From Dryomyza anilis (Eukaryota > Arthropoda > Insecta > Diptera > Dryomyzidae), in contig OX638131.1 in the NCBI GenBank assembly GCA_951804985.1, positions 59,965,947 through 60,029,946 on the forward strand: DNA of 64,000 nt, in the 5' to 3' direction. Position numbers and translations under genes: made by a program. The notes below the pieces were generated by a model. The model was not told the origin of the DNA and did no database searches. It saw nothing but the letters and a program-made list of their open reading frames with translations. Positions 15,584 to 28,366 of this stretch are shown here, in pieces. Each line of letters opens with the position of its first letter. Position 1 is the stretch's first letter.

Positions 15584-16992
15584 CGGTAGCATGACGTTTG
15601 GCCTGGGGACGGTTCGCCTTGGGATGTTTCGCCTGGGGACGTTTCGCCATTCCATTGTGAATTTTATTTTGAATTTATTTTATCAGGGTTGCCACCACTT
15701 TATTTAAGTTTTACCCAAAATATATATAAATACACAATATTATTTAAAATTAGAAATATAGTAAATAATTTAAATTTATGAAAAAGGAGTAAATTATAAA
15801 TAATAGTAAATGATTTTCTATTCAAACCATGGAACCAATTTTAATGTATTCATGTATGAAAGCATTTATGTAAATATGAATGAGGACATATATGTGCAAA
15901 ACCTCTGTACTAAACCTCTTTTTATGTTGAACTTAAACCTCTAAAAGTAATAGGATTTATTTATTTATGTATCACTAGAAAACAAGTACAGAGAAAGGTA
16001 CATTAATTGAGATAAACATTTATAAATGTTAAATTCGAATCTCAGCAAAAAATAAGTTTCTTAAATATACATAAATAAAACTTGTTTTTATCAATTTTTT
16101 ATATCAATTAAGAAACCTGTTTCAATTTTTTAATTACTTCGGTGTTAAGAATAAATTAATATATTTTTACTATGGGTGTGTGCGAGTTTGTCTTAATTTT
16201 GAAAATAATGCAGTGTTTATTATTCAAGTTATGATGGCTAAATAAATTGCTAATAAACTATATTTTATGACAGCAAACAAACAGAATTCCGGTTATCAAA
16301 TAACAGCTGCGTTCCCGTGGTACTTGAACCAGATCTGTTTCACGGGAACGCCATCGGTTATATTTTAATAAATTTGGCAGCACTGTTTTCTTCTGTCCCT
16401 TTTTTTCAACAGAAATTCTTCTTCTTATTAAGTGATATTCACAATAGCATAATATACCACAAACAAATTTACTTTTGATACGTACAGTACCAGATCAGTA
16501 ATTGATCCAAAAACGAATCTGGTTCTAATTGTTTGTTTATGTTTTGTATATGAAAATGATTTACGGATCCGGATCAAAAACCACGGGAACGCAGCTAATG
16601 ATCGAATGAAAACCCAATATTTGAATTTTGTCTTCAAATTTTAGAAAAACTCGCATTTCCTTTATTATCATCAGACAAATATACCCTATACAATCATTCG
16701 TAAATTAGCAGATTTAATATAATACTTTCAAAACATAATATATTGAAAATCATCCATTTTTATATTTAATTATACAGATTATAATAATTGTAATTCTTTA
16801 AAAATTACCTAAAAATAAAATTACAAATACATTTTCATAATTTAAATTTAGTATGGCAACTCTGACTCTTTGTCGTTTCTTCATTCTCTTCAATTTCGTA
16901 ATATTCACAATTAAATTCACAATGAAATACGAGGCATCCCCAGGCGAAACGTCCCAAGGCGAACCGTCCCCAGGCCAAACGTCATGCTACCG
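15584..16992. mobile_element. TIR element with G+C-rich GTTTGGCCTGGGGACG ends
   Basis: Terminal inverted repeats of about 57 bases start CGGTAGCATGACGTTTGG and contain three near-repeats of GACGTTTCGCCTGGGG, on both ends with almost no differences. ATTTAT lies directly outside both ends (15578-15583, 16993-16998), a candidate 6-bp target duplication. The 1.4-kb interior is AT-rich with no transposase; the frame at 16853-17119 reads into the right TIR and is not a gene. The superfamily is not recognised. Its TIRs are far better conserved than the fold-back around it, so it inserted later. Confidence 0.8.
16304..16596. mobile_element. Short MITE with AGCTGCGTTCCCGTGG ends
   Basis: AGCTGCGTTCCCGTGG at 16305 is inverted at 16581-16596. 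A second inverted match (CACGGGAACGCC, about 16341-16352) forms a subterminal hairpin. TAA lies near both outer edges and may be the target duplication, which would fit PIF/Harbinger, but the exact ends are ambiguous. Length about 290 bp; no coding capacity. It is nested inside 15584-16992. Confidence 0.7.
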
Positions 16993-17435
16993 ATTTATCA
17001 CGCACTCACTAATGGTTATAAACATTTCATTTTTTTTAAGGATTATATATTTTATTTGGCACAATAATAATAGATTATTAGAAATTATTCACAAACACAT
17101 GTTAGAAAATCAAAAGTGATTTCCATGGCTAATACAAGTACTGAGTTTTTGGGGCAACAACTAAAAACTTGCTATGGAAATCGACATTATTATTCTATTA
17201 TTCTTGCATCCCAATAAGCAATCACTTTAAAGTTCGATAAATTTGGGTTTTTTTTTTTTACAACCAGTGTGGATATAATGTCATGATCAAGCCGAAGAAA
17301 TGATTATTATTCCAACGTTGGTTTTCGAAGTTAAAAAACTTGATTCGAAATTCACTACACAAAACTACTCAGTGGCAACTCAGTGACGTGATAAATTAAA
17401 TGTCAACAAGAAAATTTTCATTTTTTTCACCACTA

Positions 17436-18137
17436 CACCCAGAAAAAAATTCCCTCAAATCCCATTAAAATTGGTCAATAGGAGAATTATTGGCTGCATT
17501 CAGCGACCTCAGCAGTTGTGGAGCTGTTGAGCAATTTGAGCTTGAATGGCATGCTACCCTCAACATGTTTAGTGAGCGGTCGCCATTTTTTCCAGCATGA
17601 AATTTTTACGCTACATTTGCGCTGCATTTGTAATCGATGACATTCGATGACATTTTAACTCAAATATTTATAAACAAAAATGGAATTTAGATTGGAAATA
17701 TGTTTTTAATCAATTAAAGAGTTGTATGTAACTTTAATAAAATATTAATAACTATTAAATTTGTAAATTGACAGCTGAGATAGAGGTGCATTCAGTAACA
17801 GTGAGCGATTAGTTACTGAGCAGTTTCGCAACTGCTGAGGTCGCTGAATGCAGCCATTGTTGCCAACGTGAAGCGTTGGGACAATGCTACGAACATGTTG
17901 CTGTACAACATGAGTCCAACATGATATGAAAACATGATGCGCTCAACATGTGTACAGCAACATCCAAAACTGAATGAGTAGCAGTATAGACAAAATAAAT
18001 CTTTTCATATAAACTCCATGGCAATGTCATGGTATTTTCTATTATTTAATGGTATTTTCCGATTAAAATAATAATTTATCCTATTGACTATTTTTAATAG
18101 TAAAAAATATTGTTTATATAGTATTTTTTTCTGGGTG
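17436..18137. mobile_element. TA-flanked TIR element, diverged copy E
   Basis: Ends CACCCAGAAAAAAATT and TTTTTTTCTGGGTG, with TA on both sides (17434-17435, 18138-18139). The other fold-back arm near 14795-14805 keeps an empty site. The element shares CCCATTAAAATTGGTCAATAG with the better copies but is shorter and interrupted by the MITE at 17492-17855. Frame 18005-18199 is spurious. Confidence 0.8.
17492..17855. mobile_element. 364-bp MITE with 27-bp perfect TIRs and ATT target duplication
   Basis: GGCTGCATTCAGCGACCTCA begins a 27-base terminal inverted repeat that is perfectly mirrored at 17829-17855. ATT flanks both ends (17489-17491, 17856-17858). A 3-bp duplication and GG start suggest a PIF/Harbinger-like family, although those usually prefer TWA; the assignment is an inference. 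It lies inside copy E. Confidence 0.85.
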
Positions 18138-18292
18138 TACATATGCGGCACTGCATTCGCACAATCAGTGAGATCATTGTTTTTCACTTGAATTAGCAAA
18201 CAGACAAATCAATCAATATATAAAAGCAAGTCCAAACACAAAAGTCATCCCGAGAATTCTACTGCACGGAAAATGCACGATGAGCTGATATA

Positions 18293-18300
18293 CAGGGTGT
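18293..18300. mobile_element. Split end of a CAGGGTGTA-terminated element
   Basis: CAGGGTGT at 18293 continues, after removal of 18302-22304 and one TA, as TATTTCTTTATTCATTTTG at 22305. The joined end matches the inverse of 31325-31350 (TTATTC/CACCCTG). So copy B inserted 8 bases into an older transposon whose remainder is at 22305-22530. Confidence 0.65.
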
Positions 18301-18507
18301 ACACTCAGAAGAAAATGTACCATAAAGTACTTTATGGTACGACCATTGATCTTATGGTTCATGTATTATTAGTTTTTTATTTTTAAATCAAAAGTTTTCT
18401 AATTAATTCAATATTATTTGAAAAATTCAGTACCATAAATTTAAATATTTCAATATTATTATTTTAAATAGAATAAATACTGTTGTTTTAATGGTTTCCT
18501 CCTAAGG

Positions 18508-19410
18508 AGTTTGTCCCTTTACTACCAAAATGTAAGGGGATTGCGCTCTAAGACACGTGAACTATTTTTACGTTCACAGAGTATTAATTTTGATATAATA
18601 GCACTCACTGAAACCTGGCTAAACCCAAGTTATATAAATGCTGAGCTGCTTGATAATAACTTTGAAATTTTTCGTAAGGATAGATTCAGTACTATTGCTA
18701 GTGTTGTCGGAGGAGGAGTCCTTCTCGCAATAAATAAAACTAATTCTAGTAATGTTTTCGAGATTCCCAAGTATAATAACAACAATCTTGAACTAATTTG
18801 TGTTGAAGTTTGTTATAATAAAGCATTTTTATACATACTCAATGCTTATATTCCTCCGAACAGTCCAATAGAGATTTATGACTCACTTCATGAATCCATT
18901 GAATTTGTTATAAGTAATCTGAATCCCAGCGATGATATTATTTTGGTGGGTGACTTTAATCTGCCTAATATATCTTGGTCGCTATCTGACGATGAAACTT
19001 TTTTTAATGCTTCTAATATCTCCTCTCGACTTGATCAACTTTTTGTTGACGCAATCTGTTCCGATTTACAACAAGTTAGTTGTATAAAAAATCACCAACA
19101 CAAACAATTGGATTTAGTTTTCACGACAGATTCATCAAAAATAATAGTTTCAAATGCCAATTACTCTCTATCTAATATTGATAACTACCATCCTCCTCTT
19201 GGCATAGTTTACCAAGCGGATGAAGTAATTCCTGACCTATTGACGAAAGATCAGCTCTATTTTAATTTTAGAAAAGCTGATTATGATCTTTTGAACATAT
19301 TAATTGATCTAAAATTTAATGACCATAACGCCTGTATATTTTTTATAATTACCGAAAAATTTTATAAAATTATGTTTGAATGCATTTATTTCACTTTCTG
19401 TTCCTATTGA
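18508..19410 (+). pseudogene. LINE apurinic-type endonuclease domain
   Basis: Encodes the EEP-family endonuclease that nicks target DNA for target-primed reverse transcription. Visible motifs are YYQNVRGLRSK at the start, the catalytic Glu in ALTETWLN, NAYIPPN, the VGDFNLPN motif and a diverged C-terminal YHPP replacing the usual SDH. The N-terminus is missing through truncation, so the apparent start is not a true start. The frame is lost near 19376-19410, where the reverse-transcriptase frame takes over (+1/-1 shift), so no full protein can be made. Confidence 0.88.
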
Positions 19411-21361
19411 ACAAAAGCGCATTTCATCTTTATTCTATCCTTGGTACACCAAAGATCTAAAACATTTAAGAAATACTCGTAATAGAGCCTGGAATAAGTA
19501 TATTCGATCCCAAAATACGGATGATCTACACAACTATAGTAGAATTGCAGAGAATTTCAATAACCTCAGTGCCAGTCTTTACAGCGATTATTTGATACAA
19601 ATGAATTTAAAACTGTTCGGAGATCCAAATAAATTCTGGTCTTTTATCAATTTGAAAAAAAGAGTGATTGTTTTCCCGCTTCTTTTAAATCATAACGGAC
19701 TAACAAACGATCCTAATATAATATGTGGACTGTTTGCCAATCTATTTAGAAAATCATTTAGTACTGACTATTTTAGTCCAGATTTAAATTATTTTAATTA
19801 CGGTGGATCTTTACCTAAAACGTCCCTTGGAACAATTATACTTCCGCCTGAGCTTATTTTCGAAGAAATGAACCAATTAGAAGAAGATACTAACGCTGGT
19901 CCTGATGGTATTCCACCAATATTACTTAAAAAATGCAGTTCTTCCTTGTGCAAACCATTGGCCTTCTTATTTCAAAAATCTCTTTCTGAAAGTCGTTTTC
20001 CTCACTTATGGAAATCATCTTTTATATCTCCAGTATTTAAAAAGGGCTGCAAAACAGACGTCAATAACTATCGACCAATCGCAAAATTATCTTGTATTCC
20101 TAAACTTTTCGAACGAATGGTTTATCATTCCATAAAAAAACATTGCCATGATATTATTGACACCCGTCAACATGGCTTTGTAAATAGTAGATCAACTGTC
20201 TCTAATCTCCTGGACTTTACTAGCTTTAGTCTACGTTCAATTGAATCACGAAACCAAGTTGATTGCATTTACACTGATTTCAGTAAGGCTTTTGATAAAC
20301 TTTCACATAAACTAATTATATTTAAATTGAAACTGCTAGGGTTTCCTCAGTATTTTATAGACTGGGTGGAATCTTATCTGAATACACGCTCTTATCAAAT
20401 ACGTTTTCGTGGTTGCTTATCATCTGCCTTTATCGCAACATCTGGTGTGCCCCAGGGTAGTCACTTAGGACCTCTATTATTCATATTGGCCATAAATGAT
20501 GTATCACATAGCATCACCAGTTCTCGTTTGCTCATATATGCTGACGATATGAAACTGTATAAAGAAATAAAAAAAGAGGACGATTGTGAATTACTTCAGG
20601 ATGATCTGAAGTCCTTTGAAGTTTGGTGTCAAAAAAACAGCTTAATATTAAATGCAAGCAAATGCCAAACAGTATCATTTACTCGAAAAAGATCAAAACT
20701 ATGTTTCAATTACAGAATTTCTAATCAAACTCTACACCGAGCTGACTTTATTAAGGATCTTGGCATAGTCTTTGATGATAAGCTGACTTTTAATGTTCAT
20801 ATTGATACCATTTGCAGTAAAGCATCTGCAATGCTGGGATTTGTAAAACGTTGGGCCAAATAGTTCAACAACACAATAGTGACACAAACATTATATACAA
20901 CATTGGTGCGACCACACCTTGAATATGCTTCTCAAGTCTGGTCTCCAATGTATAAATCTCATATTAGCCGAATTGAAAGAATTCAAAAAAGGTTCGTTAG
21001 ATTTGGATTAAACCATTTTAATTGGGTAGATCGAAATAATCTACCACCTTATTCAGATCGTTTGATCTTAATAGGATTGCAACCCTTAGAAGTAATGAGA
21101 AAAAATGCAGATATTGTATATATACATCAGCTATCTACAGGAATAATAGATTCTCCTGAGCTCTTAAACTGTTTTAAAATCAATGACAATCGTAGAAGTA
21201 TTCGTACTAATACTAATATTTTTTATGTACCTTTTAATAGAACAAACTATGGTATAGGTGCTCCTTTTAATCGCATGTGTACCTTTGCAAACAACTGTTC
21301 TTTTTTCAATCTCTCTACGTCCAAATTAACTCTTAAAAGTAATCTGCGACGCATTTACTAA
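19376..21361 (+). pseudogene. LINE reverse transcriptase, one nonsense codon
   Basis: Contains RT motifs in order: AGPDGIPP, NNYRPIAKLSCIPKLFE, QHGFVNSRSTVSNLL, DFSKAFDKLSHK (first catalytic Asp), SGVPQGSHLGPLLF, and the YADD catalytic box (about residue 385). The thumb/C-terminal part resumes in the same frame after a TAG at 20861-20863, five codons before a CTG-like restart, and includes VRPHLEYASQVWSP. The TAG is therefore a single nonsense change in place of a sense codon. The frame shift upstream also disables it. Identical lesions in the right palindrome arm show that that copy arose by duplication, not transposition. Confidence 0.9.
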
Positions 21362-22304
21362 TATTCTATATTGTATAATAAAAATTTTATTAATTTGTGA
21401 TGTATATAAAATACATGTTGTGAATTGTCCGAGCCAAATAATTGGTAAATATTTCCAGATAATGTTTTCACTAGCATAAAAACTCTCTTGGTATTAGCTG
21501 TGAGAAATAAAATATTTTATATTATAACTATACATTTAATAAAATATCTGTACCGAGTACGTTCCTGGCTGAGTGTTAAACCTTATGTTTGAGAAAGTGC
21601 GAAATTGGCTAGCTGTAGTAGCTAAACTCTATTATTATTATTATAATAAACGTGGTGTAAAAAAACATAAAACGAATACAAACATGTTTGTTTTGTACGT
21701 CATTCTGCGTGTTTACTCAAAATGGTCGCATGTATTGTTTTGGAATAATCCACATTATTAAACACGACATTGGTAAGGACTCAATGTATTTAATGTAAAT
21801 AAATTATATTTATATATTTATTTATATTTTTAATTATTATAGAAAATAAATAATTCATCGAACTTATATTATGGCAACGGACTCAAAAATAACTGCAGGC
21901 TCAAGTACTACAATCAATTATTGGAAACCAAAGCAAACGTTTTATAACCTTTTGCAGCAAGAAGTGTCTTTTTATGTGTGTGTTGTAAAAGTGAATACCA
22001 ATTTGGACATTTAAATAAATTATACAATAAATTAAATAAAATACATTTTTGTTTTAATAAATTATTAGGAAAATGTAATTCGACTATACCATAAAATTAA
22101 TAATACATATCATTAAATTTGTATAGGTCTTTCTTATTGTAATAAAAATATCACATTATAAAAATTATGGTACAACCACACATTGTATTAACAGTTTCAA
22201 TATTACAGAACTAATGGGACGCATCCTATTGACCAATTTTAATGGTATAAATTGTTGTTTTTCTATTGAAATACTATCAATTTACCATGATTTTTTTCTG
22301 GGAG

Positions 22305-22530
22305 TATTTCTTTATTCATTTTGAACGTTCAGAATATTCTGTTTTCAGAATTTCTATAACTTTATTTATTCCGAACGGTCTGGCTTATCCGAATTCTGTT
22401 ACTTTAAGGTACATTCATATCAGACAGCACGTTGCGTATCATGCACGTAGCGTATCATGCACGTTCATGCAAAGGCGTTCATATCAGCATCATGCAGAAC
22501 AATTAGGGTTGTAAAATAAAAAGTCCTTTT
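22305..22530. mobile_element. Fragment of a CAGGGTGTA-ended element
   Basis: Continues the element broken by copy B. It carries repeated CGTATCATGCACGT words and TTCAGAATATTCTG, shared in inverted order with 30845-31350. The other terminus was not found. The frame 22266-22514 (mirrored at 25073-25321) is non-coding. Confidence 0.6.
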
Positions 22531-23710
22531 AATACTTTTATTATAACCCGTCAACTCTTTCATTTACTGTCAAAATAAATATAAATAAATTAAATATTTA
22601 GTGAGCCGGCGCTTAAATAAAACGCGATCGCACGCTGAAGCCACGACCAACGCGATGTATCTTACCAGCTATTAAATATGCGACAACTCGTGTTGTTGTT
22701 CAATAGTGTAGAGAACAGTTTATTGAATGAACAGTCAATGGAAATCATTGACGGGATTGTGTGAAATAGCTGCTATATCGTTCTTGGCCACAATACCCCA
22801 CCAGGTTCACAGCCTTTTAGGCCACCTTGCGATCTAAGTCTTGTGAGAACTACAATAGTCTTTACTTGTCTGATATGTTTTCGACATTATTGGTACTCGA
22901 AATCAATGAGGTTGTTCATCTGCATCTCGAATTTGTTGAGATCGGTGCACTAATGCATACGATCTGCGCGAGAGTAATGACTGCGGGAACTACATCCATC
23001 TTCCGTGGCAGCATTTGAGATGGTGGAGTCGATGCCTTTGTATTCAATTAATCAAAGATATGCTCTAAATGTTTGTCACTGAAAGTGGATGACTTGTCCA
23101 CCGGAGAAGCTGAGCAAGAGTGTCACAGCGAACGTGCCTTCGTTTCGATTAAAGTAACATTAGCTATGAGTGATGTTATAACTGCGTTTAAGCTTAATAA
23201 TTTAACTTAATGTAATTAAATAATGTAAATTAAAATGTGTATAAACTTTTAAAATACTATTTTTTCTTAATTTTCCTAACTGGACAAATAATGTCTTTCA
23301 TTTAAATTTTAAACATTATCGATATCCAATTTTACGAAAACTTAGTAATTAGTATTACACAAGCAACCACGGCTCGACAATTGCCACAAACTATTGTGGC
23401 ATATGTGTACCTTTTAAGTTACCTCTGACACCAGTGTTGCAAACTAATAATATGTTGTCTTAAAGAGGTGACTAATAACATGTATGGAACATACGCAATA
23501 ATATGTCACAATGCTGTGATATATTAGTCATACATTTGATAATGGAACATATACGATAATGGGCGGAGCTAACTTCCCAGCAAGAACATAGTCGTTCATT
23601 TTATTAATCATTTTAGGGGTAGCAATGATCAAAGTGTCGATCATTTTTTTGATCACTTTTGATTTTGCATCCCTTTCTTACGCACGTTGACACAGGTAAT
23701 ATGGTAACAG
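22531..23710. other. Block of mixed composition, no gene recognised
   Basis: The part 22600-23160 is G+C-richer than its surroundings, and its complement has AATAAACTG and scattered open stretches (for example 22827-23018) that may be a decayed retroelement, but no motif could be identified. At 23268 TCCTAACTGGACAAATAATG resembles the left end of the ATCCCAAC family. The segment 23062-23710 exists three times in the window (here, inverted at 23877-24525, and direct at 27171-27819). Confidence 0.4.
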
Positions 23711-23711
23711 G

Positions 23712-23733
23712 TAATATATATATATATATATAT

Positions 23734-23777
<44 letters not shown>

Positions 23778-23779
23778 AT

Positions 23780-23875
<96 letters not shown>
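23712..23875. repeat. (TA)n tract at the palindrome centre
   Basis: TA repeats with GATA/TCTATAGATA variants at 23735, 23776-23781 and 23834. The variants are not placed symmetrically about 23793.5, unlike everything outside. A self-complementary TA run is a plausible site for strand fold-back. Confidence 0.95.
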
Positions 23876-25282
23876 CCTGTTACCATATTACCTGTGTCAA
23901 CGTGCGTAAGAAAGGGATGCAAAATCAAAAGTGATCAAAAAAATGATCGACACTTTGATCATTGCTACCCCTAAAATGATTAATAAAATGAACGACTATG
24001 TTCTTGCTGGGAAGTTAGCTCCGCCCATTATCGTATATGTTCCATTATCAAATGTATGACTAATATATCACAGCATTGTGACATATTATTGCGTATGTTC
24101 CATACATGTTATTAGTCACCTCTTTAAGACAACATATTATTAGTTTGCAACACTGGTGTCAGAGGTAACTTAAAAGGTACACATATGCCACAATAGTTTG
24201 TGGCAATTGTCGAGCCGTGGTTGCTTGTGTAATACTAATTACTAAGTTTTCGTAAAATTGGATATCGATAATGTTTAAAATTTAAATGAAAGACATTATT
24301 TGTCCAGTTAGGAAAATTAAGAAAAAATAGTATTTTAAAAGTTTATACACATTTTAATTTACATTATTTAATTACATTAAGTTAAATTATTAAGCTTAAA
24401 CGCAGTTATAACATCACTCATAGCTAATGTTACTTTAATCGAAACGAAGGCACGTTCGCTGTGACACTCTTGCTCAGCTTCTCCGGTGGACAAGTCATCC
24501 ACTTTCAGTGACAAACATTTAGAGCATATCTTTGATTAATTGAATACAAAGGCATCGACTCCACCATCTCAAATGCTGCCACGGAAGATGGATGTAGTTC
24601 CCGCAGTCATTACTCTCGCGCAGATCGTATGCATTAGTGCACCGATCTCAACAAATTCGAGATGCAGATGAACAACCTCATTGATTTCGAGTACCAATAA
24701 TGTCGAAAACATATCAGACAAGTAAAGACTATTGTAGTTCTCACAAGACTTAGATCGCAAGGTGGCCTAAAAGGCTGTGAACCTGGTGGGGTATTGTGGC
24801 CAAGAACGATATAGCAGCTATTTCACACAATCCCGTCAATGATTTCCATTGACTGTTCATTCAATAAACTGTTCTCTACACTATTGAACAACAACACGAG
24901 TTGTCGCATATTTAATAGCTGGTAAGATACATCGCGTTGGTCGTGGCTTCAGCGTGCGATCGCGTTTTATTTAAGCGCCGGCTCACTAAATATTTAATTT
25001 ATTTATATTTATTTTGACAGTAAATGAAAGAGTTGACGGGTTATAATAAAAGTATTAAAAGGACTTTTTATTTTACAACCCTAATTGTTCTGCATGATGC
25101 TGATATGAACGCCTTTGCATGAACGTGCATGATACGCTACGTGCATGATACGCAACGTGCTGTCTGATATGAATGTACCTTAAAGTAACAGAATTCGGAT
25201 AAGCCAGACCGTTCGGAATAAATAAAGTTATAGAAATTCTGAAAACAGAATATTCTGAACGTTCAAAATGAATAAAGAAATA

Positions 25283-25944
25283 CTCCCAGAAAAAAATCAT
25301 GGTAAATTGATAGTATTTCAATAGAAAAACAACAATTTATACCATTAAAATTGGTCAATAGGATGCGTCCCATTAGTTCTGTAATATTGAAACTGTTAAT
25401 ACAATGTGTGGTTGTACCATAATTTTTATAATGTGATATTTTTATTACAATAAGAAAGACCTATACAAATTTAATGATATGTATTATTAATTTTATGGTA
25501 TAGTCGAATTACATTTTCCTAATAATTTATTAAAACAAAAATGTATTTTATTTAATTTATTGTATAATTTATTTAAATGTCCAAATTGGTATTCACTTTT
25601 ACAACACACACATAAAAAGACACTTCTTGCTGCAAAAGGTTATAAAACGTTTGCTTTGGTTTCCAATAATTGATTGTAGTACTTGAGCCTGCAGTTATTT
25701 TTGAGTCCGTTGCCATAATATAAGTTCGATGAATTATTTATTTTCTATAATAATTAAAAATATAAATAAATATATAAATATAATTTATTTACATTAAATA
25801 CATTGAGTCCTTACCAATGTCGTGTTTAATAATGTGGATTATTCCAAAACAATACATGCGACCATTTTGAGTAAACACGCAGAATGACGTACAAAACAAA
25901 CATGTTTGTATTCGTTTTATGTTTTTTTACACCACGTTTATTAT
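25283..25944. mobile_element. Inverted duplicate of the right half of copy B
   Basis: Mirror of 21643-22304 within the palindrome. It is not an independent insertion: its left half and target site are absent. Confidence 0.9.
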
Positions 25945-26225
25945 AATAATAATAATAGAGTTTAGCTACTACAGCTAGCCAATTTCGCACTTTCTCAAAC
26001 ATAAGGTTTAACACTCAGCCAGGAACGTACTCGGTACAGATATTTTATTAAATGTATAGTTATAATATAAAATATTTTATTTCTCACAGCTAATACCAAG
26101 AGAGTTTTTATGCTAGTGAAAACATTATCTGGAAATATTTACCAATTATTTGGCTCGGACAATTCACAACATGTATTTTATATACATCACAAATTAATAA
26201 AATTTTTATTATACAATATAGAATA

Positions 26226-27170
26226 TTAGTAAATGCGTCGCAGATTACTTTTAAGAGTTAATTTGGACGTAGAGAGATTGAAAAAAGAACAGTTGTTTGC
26301 AAAGGTACACATGCGATTAAAAGGAGCACCTATACCATAGTTTGTTCTATTAAAAGGTACATAAAAAATATTAGTATTAGTACGAATACTTCTACGATTG
26401 TCATTGATTTTAAAACAGTTTAAGAGCTCAGGAGAATCTATTATTCCTGTAGATAGCTGATGTATATATACAATATCTGCATTTTTTCTCATTACTTCTA
26501 AGGGTTGCAATCCTATTAAGATCAAACGATCTGAATAAGGTGGTAGATTATTTCGATCTACCCAATTAAAATGGTTTAATCCAAATCTAACGAACCTTTT
26601 TTGAATTCTTTCAATTCGGCTAATATGAGATTTATACATTGGAGACCAGACTTGAGAAGCATATTCAAGGTGTGGTCGCACCAATGTTGTATATAATGTT
26701 TGTGTCACTATTGTGTTGTTGAACTATTTGGCCCAACGTTTTACAAATCCCAGCATTGCAGATGCTTTACTGCAAATGGTATCAATATGAACATTAAAAG
26801 TCAGCTTATCATCAAAGACTATGCCAAGATCCTTAATAAAGTCAGCTCGGTGTAGAGTTTGATTAGAAATTCTGTAATTGAAACATAGTTTTGATCTTTT
26901 TCGAGTAAATGATACTGTTTGGCATTTGCTTGCATTTAATATTAAGCTGTTTTTTTGACACCAAACTTCAAAGGACTTCAGATCATCCTGAAGTAATTCA
27001 CAATCGTCCTCTTTTTTTATTTCTTTATACAGTTTCATATCGTCAGCATATATGAGCAAACGAGAACTGGTGATGCTATGTGATACATCATTTATGGCCA
27101 ATATGAATAATAGAGGTCCTAAGTGACTACCCTGGGGCACACCAGATGTTGCGATAAAGGCAGATGATAA

Positions 27171-27172
<2 letters not shown>
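26226..27172 (-). pseudogene. Inverted duplicate of the LINE reverse transcriptase 3' part
   Basis: On the minus strand, 27172 to 26226 repeats 20415-21361: it starts just before the SGVPQGSHLGPLLF motif, includes YADD, the same nonsense TAG (26724-26726) and the HLEYASQVWSP region. The upstream RT fingers and endonuclease are missing because the palindrome arm stops here. Confidence 0.93.
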
Positions 27173-27980
<808 letters not shown>

Positions 27981-27983
<3 letters not shown>

Positions 27984-28364
27984 TCTTTCATTGATATCAG
28001 TGCTATCGACAAAATTGTTGTTGAAATGACCAACATGTTTATATAGCATGTAGATCATCAGTATATGTAAAATTATTATTAAAATGAACAAACATTTAAT
28101 CGGTCATTACTATTGTTAAAATTAATAATAAATTGATCGATTTAACCTATGCCAACCCAACCCAATCATAAAAATGCATTTTAGTGTTTAGTAGTTGTTT
28201 ATTTCATTTCACTTTTTCTTTGTGTACGTCTTTTGATGATATCGACGGTGGCTTTTTTCAATTTGCTTCTTCATTTGTTGCTCGAATCCTAAACGCCCTT
28301 TCACTTGAAAAGCATCTACTTGAAAAACATCTTTTCATTTTTTAAATAGCTTTAAGTTTTTGTA
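27981..28364. other. Single-copy spacer
   Basis: No gene or repeat recognised. It is the first sequence right of the duplicated block not found elsewhere in the window. Confidence 0.5.
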
Positions 28365-28366
28365 TA

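Larger units (their letters stand above)
14681..18261. mobile_element. Second fold-back element with nested insertions
   Basis: The left end TAGAATTCTCGGGATGAC is mirrored at 18244-18261. The arms match in order: 14681-14800 with 18140-18261, 14810-15000 with 17250-17435, and 15400-15500 with 17125-17185. Between the arms lie the elements at 15584-16992, 16304-16596, 17436-18137 and 17492-17855. Right after the element comes CTGCACGGAAAATGCACG, which also occurs in the loop of the neighbouring fold-back (13082), so the two are evolutionarily linked. Confidence 0.85.
18505..21642 (+). mobile_element. 5'-truncated CR1/Jockey-group LINE
   Basis: A 3.14-kb non-LTR retrotransposon containing endonuclease and reverse transcriptase, followed by a 3' UTR and an (ATT)n tail (about 21629-21642) rather than poly(A). 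Microsatellite tails are typical of CR1/L2-type LINEs. It begins inside the endonuclease domain, so it is 5'-truncated. Copy A of the host element gives the unfilled site (TCCTCCTATAATAATAAACG), fixing both ends to a few bases. Confidence 0.9.
18302..22304. mobile_element. TA-flanked TIR element, copy B, split by a LINE
   Basis: Starts CACTCAGAAGAAAATG and ends TTTTTTTCTGGGAG, with TA at 18300-18301 and 22305-22306. Halves 18302-18504 and 21643-22304 align to copy A (13562-14445). The break is exactly at TCCTCCTA, where the LINE at 18505-21642 was inserted. Non-autonomous; frame 21573-21761 is spurious. Confidence 0.88.

Noticed and set aside
22827..23018. 63-residue frame repeated at 24569-24760
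   Set aside because: The repeat is due to the palindrome, not to conservation; no recognisable motif.
22531..23160. LTR of a copia-like retrotransposon
   Set aside because: The complement has AATAAA and TGTTG-like words, but no paired LTR, primer-binding site or pol motif could be found.
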